NCBI RefSeq assembly: GCF_963677725.1
Contig: NZ_OY782507.1
Coordinates: 2,480,001-2,544,000 of the forward strand
DNA from: an uncultured Cohaesibacter sp.
Lineage (GTDB): Bacteria > Pseudomonadota > Alphaproteobacteria > Rhizobiales > Cohaesibacteraceae
Direction of reading: 5' to 3'
DNA: 64,000 nt
The notes beneath the pieces are model-generated. The model saw nothing but the letters and a program-made list of their open reading frames with translations. It did no database searches and was not told the DNA's origin. Positions 38,608-47,669 of this stretch are shown in pieces. The position numbers were made by a program, and so were the translations under genes. Positions within the stretch are counted from its first letter, which is position 1, and the number at the start of each line of letters is the position of its first letter.

Positions 38608-40941
38608 ATGCGCGCCCAGCCTTCCCCTGCCCGTCCCAATCCGCCCAAGCCACCCAGACGCATTCGTCCGGTGTTGCTGGCTTGCGGCTTTCTGGCGCTC
38701 GGCATTGGCGCTTTTGCGCTGACCTTGCCCGATCTATGGATCTGGGTCGGGGCAAGCCTCTGGGGCCTTGCGGGGATGATCTATATGGCGCATCTGGTGG
38801 AGGCGGTGGGCAATCCGACGCGGCAGCCCGAGAAAGAAGCCCATCTGCAGCAGCAATTGAAGGAAATCGACCTGCAATGCGAGCATTTGCAGGATCTGAA
38901 TTGGGAATTGCGCGAGGCAGAGCAGAAATATCGGACCTTGCTCGACCGTCAGGACGATATCCTGCTGCATCTGGATGATGTGGGCCGTATCCAATATGCC
39001 AATGATGCCTTTGGCCGCTATTTTGAGGCAGACCTCAACCAATCGCCTTTCCTTGCCGAAGATACAAGCGATGAGATTGAGGTGAACGAGATGTCTATGC
39101 GCCATGAAGGGGAGCCTTTGTGGGAGCGGCGACTGGAAACCAAACAGGGCGATACATGGTTCAGGTGGACCGAAACCCTGATGCGCACCAACCAGCGCGC
39201 GCACGAAAAAGGTGGCGAAGGTCTGCACTTGCTGATTGCCCGGGACATCACGGCCTATAAACGCATGGAAGCGGCGAGCGAAGCCAAATCGCGATTTCTG
39301 GCGACCATCAGCCATGAGATGCGCACGCCGCTGAATGGCATTATCGGGATGGCCAATCTGTTGGAAACAACACCCCTTTCCGCCGAACAAAGCAGTTACA
39401 ATCAGGCGCTCAGGCAATCGGGGACGGCCCTTCTGGCGCTGGTCAATGATGTGCTGGATCTCTCACGTATCGAGGCGGGCAAGCTCACCTTGCGGCCAGA
39501 ATGGATCTCTCCGACCCGCTTGATGGAGGATGTGCTGGAATTGCTGGCCCCGGACGCGCAGGACAAGGGCCTGTCGGTTGCGTCATGGGTGGGTCAAGCG
39601 GTGCCGGACAAGATGCTGATCGATCCGGTGCGGGTGCGTCAAATTCTGATCAATCTGCTGGGCAATGCGATCAAATTCACCGACGAAGGTGCGATCAATC
39701 TGTCACTTGACTGCGAAGGCTCGTTGCAAGAAGGAGAGCAGGCGACCCTGCTGCTCTCGGTGCGCGACACCGGCCCCGGCGTAAGCGACGCGATGATTGC
39801 GCGGCTGTTTGAGGAATTCGAGCAGGCAGATCAGTCCACCACCCGGCCCCATGACGGCGCGGGACTGGGTTTGGCCATTTCCCGTCGTCTGGCGCGGTTG
39901 ATGGAGGGTGACATCGAGGTGGTGAGCAAGGTTGGCAAGGGTTCGACCTTCACCTTGCACCTGAAAGGCGACTGGCTGGCGGAGGAAGCGCAAGAGGCGT
40001 GCTCCCCAGAACCCGACCACACCGAAATGCGGCCCGATTCTGTGGGAGATGCACTCATCGGCGATCAATTGGTCGGCATCGATCTAACGCAGGCCGACAG
40101 TCGTGCGCTTTATGCCTATTGTCAGGATTGGGGCGTCAATTTTCGGCCATTCAGCCTTGAAGACTGGCAGCGGGCGGGTGCCGACACGGTCCCGGATCAC
40201 TTGTTGATCAACGGAGCCGAGCCGGACAAGGTTGCCGACATTCTTGCAGGTTTCGACCCATTGCGCGGCGGCAGCCTGACCCGGCCGGTGCCACAAAGCC
40301 GGATCATCCTCTTGGAGCCGGGGGAGCGGCGGGTCATTCCGCAAATGCGCGACAGCGGTATCACGGCCTATCTGGTCAAGCCGGTGCGGCAAAGCTCGCT
40401 GCATCAGGCCCTGCTCGGCCATCCCGCTTTGCATGCCCATCCGGACCACCTGATGCCACAGCCAAACCAGCCAAACCAGCCAAACCAGCCAAATCAGTCA
40501 AACCAGTTTGGGCAGAGCGATACAGACAACAGCCAAAAGGCGACAGTGGCCCAATCAACCCCGGCAGACGCTGCACATATCCTGCTTGTGGAAGACAATG
40601 AGATCAACGCGCTTCTGGCCCGGACAGCGCTGCAAAAGGCTGGCATGACGGTTGCCATGGCCAAGTCGGGGGAAGAGGCACTTTGCCTTTATGCCTCGGG
40701 CATGGCCTTTGATCTGGCTTTGCTGGATTTGCATATGCCTGATATGGACGGGATCGCCCTGTTTGATGCTCTGGAGCGTCAAGATACAGACCTCAATCGC
40801 TCGGTGCCCAAGCTCGCTTTCACCGCCGACGCCCTCGAAGAAACCCGCCAGCAATGTCTCGATCATGGCTTTAGCGGTTTTATCGTCAAGCCCGTTGAAC
40901 CTGACACTCTCGTTGAGATTGTCAGCAAAAGCCTGAGCTGA
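38608..40941 (+). CDS. Hybrid sensor histidine kinase / response regulator
   Basis: 777 residues from the ATG at 38608. A Pro-rich N-terminus and two membrane helices (about 20-40 and 43-62), a coiled coil, a PAS domain (about 95-215), a histidine kinase core with His about 236 (TISHEMRTPLNG) and full ATPase boxes (NAIKFTD, DTGPGVSD, GLGLAI), a degenerate receiver-like domain (about 480-610) without the usual phospho-Asp, a Pro-Asn-Gln repeat linker, and a true C-terminal receiver with Asp about 707 (LLDLHMPDMDG) and Lys in VKPV. Partner phosphotransfer protein is not adjacent. The upstream in-frame extension to 38485 is rejected. Confidence 0.9.
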   Translation: MRAQPSPARPNPPKPPRRIRPVLLACGFLALGIGAFALTLPDLWIWVGASLWGLAGMIYMAHLVEAVGNPTRQPEKEAHLQQQLKEIDLQCEHLQDLNWELREAEQKYRTLLDRQDDILLHLDDVGRIQYANDAFGRYFEADLNQSPFLAEDTSDEIEVNEMSMRHEGEPLWERRLETKQGDTWFRWTETLMRTNQRAHEKGGEGLHLLIARDITAYKRMEAASEAKSRFLATISHEMRTPLNGIIGMANLLETTPLSAEQSSYNQALRQSGTALLALVNDVLDLSRIEAGKLTLRPEWISPTRLMEDVLELLAPDAQDKGLSVASWVGQAVPDKMLIDPVRVRQILINLLGNAIKFTDEGAINLSLDCEGSLQEGEQATLLLSVRDTGPGVSDAMIARLFEEFEQADQSTTRPHDGAGLGLAISRRLARLMEGDIEVVSKVGKGSTFTLHLKGDWLAEEAQEACSPEPDHTEMRPDSVGDALIGDQLVGIDLTQADSRALYAYCQDWGVNFRPFSLEDWQRAGADTVPDHLLINGAEPDKVADILAGFDPLRGGSLTRPVPQSRIILLEPGERRVIPQMRDSGITAYLVKPVRQSSLHQALLGHPALHAHPDHLMPQPNQPNQPNQPNQSNQFGQSDTDNSQKATVAQSTPADAAHILLVEDNEINALLARTALQKAGMTVAMAKSGEEALCLYASGMAFDLALLDLHMPDMDGIALFDALERQDTDLNRSVPKLAFTADALEETRQQCLDHGFSGFIVKPVEPDTLVEIVSKSLS
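40462..40506 (+). repeat. In-frame CCAAACCAG x5 tandem repeat
   Basis: Three exact nonamers and two single-base variants encode Pro-Asn-Gln repeats in the linker before the receiver domain of the hybrid kinase. Confidence 0.9.
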
Positions 40942-41148
40942 TTAGAACCGTCACAAATCTGTGCTTTAGAAATGCTATCGCTCCGCAAAATACGGCAAAA
41001 ACCGGATTATGGGTCTGGTTGGCGGGCAGGAGTGGCCAAATTGACGCTAATGGTTGCGGACAACCCAAAAACAAGGCACAAATTTGGAAGCGATGCGCCG
41101 TCAACGCGAATCAAAAATGATGTGACGGAATGAAGGGGAAACAACCCA

Positions 41149-42120
41149 ATGGCGATGTTGGACAAAGAGCCCACAGCTTTGCCTGGTGGTGATCTGGCTG
41201 GCAAGTCCTCGTTCAAGAAGCCTGATTTGCCCAAAAAGCTCCTTGAGGCCCTAAGACGCAATCGTCTGCGCGATGGGCGTCCTATCAGCTCAATGCCGAT
41301 CACGCTGGGGCGGGTTGGCTCGCTCGAAATCCGCCTTGCGCAGACCGAACAGGAAATCCGCAAGGCCCAGCGCCTGCGTTACAAGGTCTTCTACAAGGAA
41401 ATGGCGGCCAAACCGGATAGCCATACCAAATTCACCCGCCGGGATGCGGATGCGTTTGACGCCATTTGCGACCATCTTCTGGTGCTCGACCACGAACCGC
41501 CCAAAAAGAAATTCAGCCGCAAGGCACCGCGCATCGTTGGCACCTATCGTTTGCTACGTCAGGAAATGGCCAATCTGTATGGCGGCTTTTACTCGGCCAA
41601 CGAATTCAACATCCAGCCCATTCTCGATGCCCACCCCGATCGCCGCTTTCTGGAGCTAGGGCGCTCCTGCGTGCTGAAAGATTATCGCACCAAACGCACC
41701 ATTGAGCTGCTCTGGCAAGGCATTTGGGCCTATGTCCAGATTCACAAAATCGACGTGATGATCGGCTGCGCTTCTCTGTCCGGAACGGATCCGAAAGAAT
41801 TGGCTGAGCCGCTGACCTTTCTCTCCAAGATCGGCAAGCCGCCGGAAGACTGGAAAGTGGAAGCCTGGCCCCACATAAGGGTGCCATTGGCCCAGAGCGA
41901 TCCGGATAGCATCAATGACAAGCAAGCCTTGCGGCAGCTGCCCCCCTTGCTCAAGGCCTATATGCGGATTGGCTGCTATTTCGGCGAAAGCGCCATGGTG
42001 GATCTTCAGTTTGGCACCACCGATGTCTTCATCATCATGCCGGTCGACAATATCGATCCGAAATATGTTCAGCATTACAGCACATCCCATGTGCAGGATG
42101 CGGTTGCGCTGCACAATTGA
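41149..42120 (+). CDS. GNAT-fold acyltransferase, OlsB-like
   Basis: 323-residue protein of the COG3176 putative-hemolysin family, in which OlsB adds a 3-hydroxyacyl chain to ornithine for ornithine-lipid synthesis. Features include RLRYKVFYKEM (about 77-87), IVGTYRLLRQE (about 125-135) and RFLELGRSCV (about 165-174). No olsA neighbour is seen, so OlsB itself is not proven; the length is somewhat above the usual OlsB. A strong terminator follows and maeB is convergent. Confidence 0.75.
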   Translation: MAMLDKEPTALPGGDLAGKSSFKKPDLPKKLLEALRRNRLRDGRPISSMPITLGRVGSLEIRLAQTEQEIRKAQRLRYKVFYKEMAAKPDSHTKFTRRDADAFDAICDHLLVLDHEPPKKKFSRKAPRIVGTYRLLRQEMANLYGGFYSANEFNIQPILDAHPDRRFLELGRSCVLKDYRTKRTIELLWQGIWAYVQIHKIDVMIGCASLSGTDPKELAEPLTFLSKIGKPPEDWKVEAWPHIRVPLAQSDPDSINDKQALRQLPPLLKAYMRIGCYFGESAMVDLQFGTTDVFIIMPVDNIDPKYVQHYSTSHVQDAVALHN

Positions 42121-42150
42121 GATCGTGCATTTGACCGAAGCACAACAAGC

Positions 42151-42180
42151 AAAAGGCCGCTCGGATGAGCGGCCTTTTTT
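42151..42180 (+). terminator. Rho-independent terminator after the OlsB-like gene
   Basis: AAAAGGCCGCTC pairs with GAGCGGCCTTTT around GGAT and ends in six Ts; its symmetry also suits the convergent maeB. Confidence 0.9.
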
Positions 42181-42222
42181 GTTTCGGTTTGCTTGCCAGT
42201 TGACTTGCCTGTTGGCGGGTCA

Positions 42223-44502
42223 TCAGGCGCCGAGATTATAGGCGGCCAAAGCGGCCATATTGACGATCTCGACGTCGGTTGCGCCAAGCGGCAGGATCTG
42301 CACCGGCTTGTCAAGGCCGACCAGCAGCGGGCCAAGAATGGTCGCCCCGCCCAGTTCCTGCAGCATCTTGGTGGAGATGGAGGCTGCATGGAAGGCAGGC
42401 ATGACCAGCACGTTGGCCGGTTCGGACAGGCGGCAGAACGGATAGGCTGCCATCAAGTCACCATTAAGGGCAACATCGGCGGCCATCTCTCCGTCATATT
42501 CGAAGTCAACGCGGCGGCGATCGAGAATGCGGACCGCATCACGCAGATTGTCCGACCGCTCACCCTCGGGGTGACCGAAGGTGGAGTAGGCCAGCATGGC
42601 GACGCGTGGCTCGATGCCCAGCTTGCGGGCAACACCTGAGGCTTCCTCGGCAATGTCGGCCAGCTCTTCGGCAGACGGCATGTCGTGAACGGCCGTATCG
42701 GTCACCAGCACCGTGCGGTCCTTGCAGAGCGCAATGGTAACACCGACGACCCGATGGCCGGGACGCGGATCGATGACCTTCTGGACATCTTCGAGCACGA
42801 TGGAATAGTTCCTTGTGACACCGGAGACCATGGCATCGGCATCGCCCATGGCGACAATCGAAGCGGCAAAGATGTTGCGATCACTGTTCACCATGCGCAG
42901 GCAGTCACGATAAAGATACCCTTTGCGCTGCAGGCGGCGATAGAGATTGTTGGCATAATCCTCGATGCGCGTCGACAGGCGCGCATTGATCAGCTCGATA
43001 CCCGGTCGATCGATTTCGATGCCAGCAGCCTCGGCGCGCTTGCGGATCTTGTCGTCGCGCCCGACCAGAACCGCTGTGCCGAGTTCTTCATTGACGAACG
43101 ACACTGCTGCACGGATGACCTGTTCCTCCTCACCTTCGGTGAAGACCACCCGGCGCGGATTGCGGCGCACGCGGCTATAGACGCGCTGGAGGGTGGAGGC
43201 GAGCGGATCGCGACGGGCGCTCAGCTGTTGAACGTAGGATTGCAGATCAACCATCGGCTTTCGTGCCACGCCACTTTCCATGGCGGCACGGGCCACCGCT
43301 GGCGGGATGGAGGAGATCAGGCGCGGATCAAACGGCACGGGGATGATGTAATCGGGGCCAAATTTCGGCCTGTTGCCCTGATAGGCGTTGGCGACTTCGT
43401 CCGGCACATCTTCGCGGGCAAGATCGGCCAGCGCGCGGGCGGCGGCAATCTTCATTGCATCGTTGATTTCGGTCGCACGCACATCCAGCGCGCCACGGAA
43501 AATGTAAGGGAAGCCGAGCACATTGTTGACCTGGTTGGGATAGTCCGACCGACCCGTGGCGACAATGGCATCATCGCGCACAGCCTGCACCTCTTCAGGT
43601 GTGATTTCCGGATCCGGGTTGGCCATGGCAAAGATGATCGGATTTGGTCCCATGCCGGCAACCATCTCAGGCGTCAAGGCCCCCTTGACGGACACGCCAA
43701 AGAAAACGTCAGCCCCTTTCAGGGCCTCTTCCAGAGAGCGGGCATCCGTCTTGACCGCATGCGCCGACTTCCACTGGTTCATGCCTTCCTTGCGGCCCTG
43801 ATAGATCGGTCCCTTGGTATCGCACAGAATGACATTGTCATTGGGCACGCCCATTGCCTTGACCAATTCGATGCAGGCGATGCCTGCAGCCCCTGCGCCG
43901 TTGCAGACCAGTTTGATGTCCTTGATGTTGCGGTTGGTCAGGTGGAGCGCATTGAACAGACCTGCAGCCGCGATGATGGCCGTGCCATGCTGGTCGTCAT
44001 GGAAGACCGGGATATCCATGACTTCTTTGAGTTTCTGTTCGATGATGAAGCATTCCGGTGCCTTGATATCCTCAAGGTTGATGCCCCCGAAAGACGGTCC
44101 AAGATGGCGGACGGCTTCGATGAAAACATCGGCGTCCTGAGCATCCACTTCCAAATCGATGGAATCAATGTCTGCAAACCGCTTGAACAAAACGGCCTTG
44201 CCTTCCATCACCGGCTTGGAGGCAAGTGCCCCCAGATTGCCAAGACCGAGAATGGCGGACCCGTTTGAAATCACCGCAACAATATTGCCGCGTGCGGTAT
44301 AGTCAAAGGCGGTTGAGGGATCTTCGGCAATGGCACGAACGGGGGCTGCCACACCGGGCGAATAGGCCAGCGAAAGATCGCGCTGGGTCGCCATGGGCTT
44401 GGATGCCACGATTTCGATTTTGCCGGGACGGCCTTTCTGGTGAAAAATCAGCGCTTCTTCGTCTGTTACGGAAACGCCTGCTTTTACATTGTCATCACCC
44501 AC
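42223..44502 (-). CDS. maeB: NADP-dependent malic enzyme fused to a phosphotransacetylase-like domain
   Basis: Converts malate to pyruvate and CO2 with reduction of NADP. 759 residues: N-terminal malic domain (about 20-160), NAD(P)-binding domain (about 165-400, [16 protein letters not shown]), and a C-terminal PTA-like domain (about 430-755), the chimeric form common in alphaproteobacteria and E. coli MaeB. The start is GTG with AGGAG six bases upstream. It is convergent with the acyltransferase gene and divergent from mutS. Confidence 0.93.
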   Translation of the reverse strand: MGDDNVKAGVSVTDEEALIFHQKGRPGKIEIVASKPMATQRDLSLAYSPGVAAPVRAIAEDPSTAFDYTARGNIVAVISNGSAILGLGNLGALASKPVMEGKAVLFKRFADIDSIDLEVDAQDADVFIEAVRHLGPSFGGINLEDIKAPECFIIEQKLKEVMDIPVFHDDQHGTAIIAAAGLFNALHLTNRNIKDIKLVCNGAGAAGIACIELVKAMGVPNDNVILCDTKGPIYQGRKEGMNQWKSAHAVKTDARSLEEALKGADVFFGVSVKGALTPEMVAGMGPNPIIFAMANPDPEITPEEVQAVRDDAIVATGRSDYPNQVNNVLGFPYIFRGALDVRATEINDAMKIAAARALADLAREDVPDEVANAYQGNRPKFGPDYIIPVPFDPRLISSIPPAVARAAMESGVARKPMVDLQSYVQQLSARRDPLASTLQRVYSRVRRNPRRVVFTEGEEEQVIRAAVSFVNEELGTAVLVGRDDKIRKRAEAAGIEIDRPGIELINARLSTRIEDYANNLYRRLQRKGYLYRDCLRMVNSDRNIFAASIVAMGDADAMVSGVTRNYSIVLEDVQKVIDPRPGHRVVGVTIALCKDRTVLVTDTAVHDMPSAEELADIAEEASGVARKLGIEPRVAMLAYSTFGHPEGERSDNLRDAVRILDRRRVDFEYDGEMAADVALNGDLMAAYPFCRLSEPANVLVMPAFHAASISTKMLQELGGATILGPLLVGLDKPVQILPLGATDVEIVNMAALAAYNLGA

Positions 44503-44767
44503 GGTGTACTCCTGCGGTCTTGGCGCACCCGTTGTGCGAGCGGGCGCTGGTCACCCCATTTTCGAAGGTCTATTTGCAGAATCTCGAAAATAGTATCACT
44601 GGCAGTTATGCACATTAACGCGTCATGGCCAACTAACAATCTGGCAATTTGGTCCAGTCTGTGGTCTCGGTTCGTGAGGATTGTTAAGTTGCCGCAATCC
44701 GTATGGAAAAGAGTCGCCCTGACAAACCTCATTATTGAAAGCATCAAACAGGAAGTCCAGTAAGTAG

Positions 44768-47482
44768 ATGTCCGAAGAGACGCATAGCAAAGCAGCCAGT
44801 GCAGAATTGGTCAAGTCGGGCCAGAAGCCCACGCCGATGATGGAGCAATTTCTCGAAATCAAAGCAGCCAATCCGGAAAGCCTGCTCTTCTATCGCATGG
44901 GTGATTTCTATGAATTGTTCTTTGATGATGCGATCGAGGCCTCCAAGGCGCTTGGAATCACGCTGACCAAGCGCGGCAAGCATCTGGGCGAAGACATCCC
45001 CATGTGCGGTGTGCCCATTCATGCGGCCGAAGGCTATCTGGAACGGCTGATTGCCGTTGGTTACAAGGTGGCCGTGTGCGAGCAGACCGAGGATCCGGCG
45101 GAAGCCAAGAAGCGCGGGTCGAAATCGGTGGTGCGCCGGGATGTTGTGCGGCTGGTGACGCCGGGCACTCTGACAGAGGACAGTTTGCTCGATGCGTCGA
45201 GTTCGAACTATCTGGCGGCCATTGCCCGCGTGAAGAAGGGCGATGAGGGCCATCTCTATGGGCTTTCGTGGCTGGACTTGTCGACCGGCGATTATGGCGT
45301 GTTGGCGCTCGACCATTTGCGACTGGGCGCCGAGTTGGCGCGGCTTGACCCGCGTGAGGTGATTGTCGCCGATCATATGCTGGGGGAAGAGGATATTCGG
45401 CCCTTGCAGGACATGCTGCGGGCGAGCTTCTCACCGGTGCCACGGGCATTCTTTGACGGGGCGAGTGCCGAGCGCCGCTTGCTTGATTATTTCGGCCTTT
45501 CGACACTGGACGGCCATGGCCATTTCGACCGGGTCGAACTGATGGCGGCGAGCGCTGTTTTGGCCTATGTGGAAAAGACCCAGCTTGGGGCCCGTCCGCC
45601 GCTTTCGCCACCCGAGCGGGAAGTCTCGACACGCACCATGTCGATTGATGCGGCCACGCGCGCCAATCTGGAGCTGGTGCGCACCCTGTCGGGCGATAAG
45701 AAAGGCAGCCTTTTGTCCGTGATCGACCGGACGGTAACGGGCGGTGGATCGCGCCTTCTGGCGGCGCGTCTGGCGGCACCACTGGCGCAATTGGACGATA
45801 TTTTGGCACGACAGGACTCTGTTGCATGGTGTCTGGATCAGACGGGCCTGAGAGATGATTTGCGCAATGCGCTGAAGGCAACGCCCGATATGCCGCGGTC
45901 GCTATCCCGCCTGTCGCTTGATCGTGGGGGGCCACGGGATCTGGGCACCATTCGTAGCGGCTTTAGTGCAATTTTTGCCATTCTCTCGGAGATTGACAGC
46001 CATGTCGGGCCTGACGCCCTACCCGCAGAGCTGGCCAAGGCGCGGGACGCGCTGGCGGCGATGCCGGACAAATTGGGCCAGCTCTTGTCTGCGGCCCTTG
46101 TCGACGAGTTGCCTTTGCAAAAACGCGATGGTGGTTTCGTCCGCGAAGGCTATGATGCAAGCCTTGATGAATTGCGCTCATTGCGGGACCAAAGCCGCCG
46201 GGTGATTGCCTCCCTGCAGGCCCAATATGCCGAGCAGACCGGGGTCAAGGCCTTGAAGGTGAAACATAACAATGTGCTTGGCTATTTTATTGAAGTGACT
46301 GCCAATCATGCGGACAAGCTGATGTCCGAGCCGCTGAATGAGACCTACATTCATCGTCAGACGCTGGCCAATGTGGTGCGTTTCACCACCACCGAGCTGG
46401 CCGATCTGGAGGCGCGGATCGCATCGGCAGGCGCAAAGGTCATTGCCATTGAGCTTTCCATCTTTGAGCGCCTGCGCGACGCTGTTTTGGCCGCCGCGCC
46501 GCTCATTCTAGAGGCCGCCCATGCGCTGGCGGTGCTTGATGTGTCTGCCGCCCTGGCAACCCTTGCAGACGAGCAGAATTACAGTCGCCCGAAAATGGAC
46601 AACAGTCTTGCCTTCCGGGTGGGACGCGGCCGCCATCCAGTGGTCGAGTTGGCTCTGGCGAAGGATGGGGGCGAGCAGTTTGTTGCCAATGATTGCGATC
46701 TCGGCCCTGACGATAGCCAGCAGAATGGCCGAATCTGGCTGATGACCGGCCCGAACATGGCCGGTAAATCGACCTTTCTGAGACAAAATGCACTGATTGC
46801 CATCCTTGCCCAGATGGGGGCTTTTGTGCCCGCAGACGAAGCCCATATCGGGCTGGTTGACCGCCTCTTTTCGCGCGTTGGTGCGGCCGATGATCTGGCG
46901 CGCGGGCGCTCGACCTTCATGGTGGAAATGGTCGAAACTGCCGCGATCCTCAATCAGGCAGGGGAACGGTCCTTGGTCATTCTCGATGAAATTGGCCGTG
47001 GCACGGCAACCTTTGACGGCCTGTCGATTGCCTGGGCGACGATTGAGAGCCTGCATGAAGTCAATCGATCGCGGGCCTTATTTGCCACCCATTATCATGA
47101 ATTGACAATTCTGCATGAAAAGCTCGACCGGCTGATGAATGCCACCGTGCGGGTGAAGGAATGGCAGGGGGATGTGGTCTTTCTGCATGAAATCGTGCCC
47201 GGAGCTGCGGACCGCTCGTATGGCATTCAGGTGGCAAAGCTGGCTGGCCTGCCGGATGCGGTGATCCACCGGGCCCGGGACGTGCTGGAGCATCTGGAAG
47301 AAGGCGACCGGCAGTCACCCGCCATGACCATCGAAGATTTGCCTCTTTTTGCGGCACCTGCTCAAAAAACAGTCGAAATGCAAACCGACGCCTTGCGGGA
47401 GTTGCTGGGAGACATAGACCCCGATGACCTCAGCCCGCGTGAAGCCCATGAGGCGCTCTATCGGCTGAAAGCCCTCATCTGA
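44768..47482 (+). CDS. mutS: DNA mismatch repair protein MutS
   Basis: Recognises mismatches and small loops and recruits MutL. 904 residues with the mismatch-reading Phe-x-Glu in MGDFYELF (about 45-52), the connector and clamp domains, and the ATPase with Walker [14 protein letters not shown] (about 660-672) and Walker [12 protein letters not shown]. Length is typical of alphaproteobacteria. The 265-base region 44503-44767 divergent from maeB must hold both promoters. Confidence 0.97.
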   Translation: MSEETHSKAASAELVKSGQKPTPMMEQFLEIKAANPESLLFYRMGDFYELFFDDAIEASKALGITLTKRGKHLGEDIPMCGVPIHAAEGYLERLIAVGYKVAVCEQTEDPAEAKKRGSKSVVRRDVVRLVTPGTLTEDSLLDASSSNYLAAIARVKKGDEGHLYGLSWLDLSTGDYGVLALDHLRLGAELARLDPREVIVADHMLGEEDIRPLQDMLRASFSPVPRAFFDGASAERRLLDYFGLSTLDGHGHFDRVELMAASAVLAYVEKTQLGARPPLSPPEREVSTRTMSIDAATRANLELVRTLSGDKKGSLLSVIDRTVTGGGSRLLAARLAAPLAQLDDILARQDSVAWCLDQTGLRDDLRNALKATPDMPRSLSRLSLDRGGPRDLGTIRSGFSAIFAILSEIDSHVGPDALPAELAKARDALAAMPDKLGQLLSAALVDELPLQKRDGGFVREGYDASLDELRSLRDQSRRVIASLQAQYAEQTGVKALKVKHNNVLGYFIEVTANHADKLMSEPLNETYIHRQTLANVVRFTTTELADLEARIASAGAKVIAIELSIFERLRDAVLAAAPLILEAAHALAVLDVSAALATLADEQNYSRPKMDNSLAFRVGRGRHPVVELALAKDGGEQFVANDCDLGPDDSQQNGRIWLMTGPNMAGKSTFLRQNALIAILAQMGAFVPADEAHIGLVDRLFSRVGAADDLARGRSTFMVEMVETAAILNQAGERSLVILDEIGRGTATFDGLSIAWATIESLHEVNRSRALFATHYHELTILHEKLDRLMNATVRVKEWQGDVVFLHEIVPGAADRSYGIQVAKLAGLPDAVIHRARDVLEHLEEGDRQSPAMTIEDLPLFAAPAQKTVEMQTDALRELLGDIDPDDLSPREAHEALYRLKALI

Positions 47483-47500
47483 GGAGATCTCTTTTCGACA

Positions 47501-47528
47501 TCAAGGCCCCTTGGGTAAGGGTCCTTGA
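47501..47528 (+). terminator. Hairpin after mutS
   Basis: TCAAGG-C-CCCTT pairs with AAGGG-T-CCTTGA around GGGT. No clear T run follows, so it may be a weak terminator or a 3'-end stabiliser. Confidence 0.45.
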
Positions 47529-47669
47529 CGATATTGAACAGGCAGCGCACATTGGCGCAAGACTTGCTTGACTGCACAGCTCAATGAGAAAAGGGCAGAA
47601 CCAGCCTCGCTCCAAGCCCTGATATGCGCATGGTCGCAGAAGACAGCCAATGAAGAGAAGGCCAAGATT

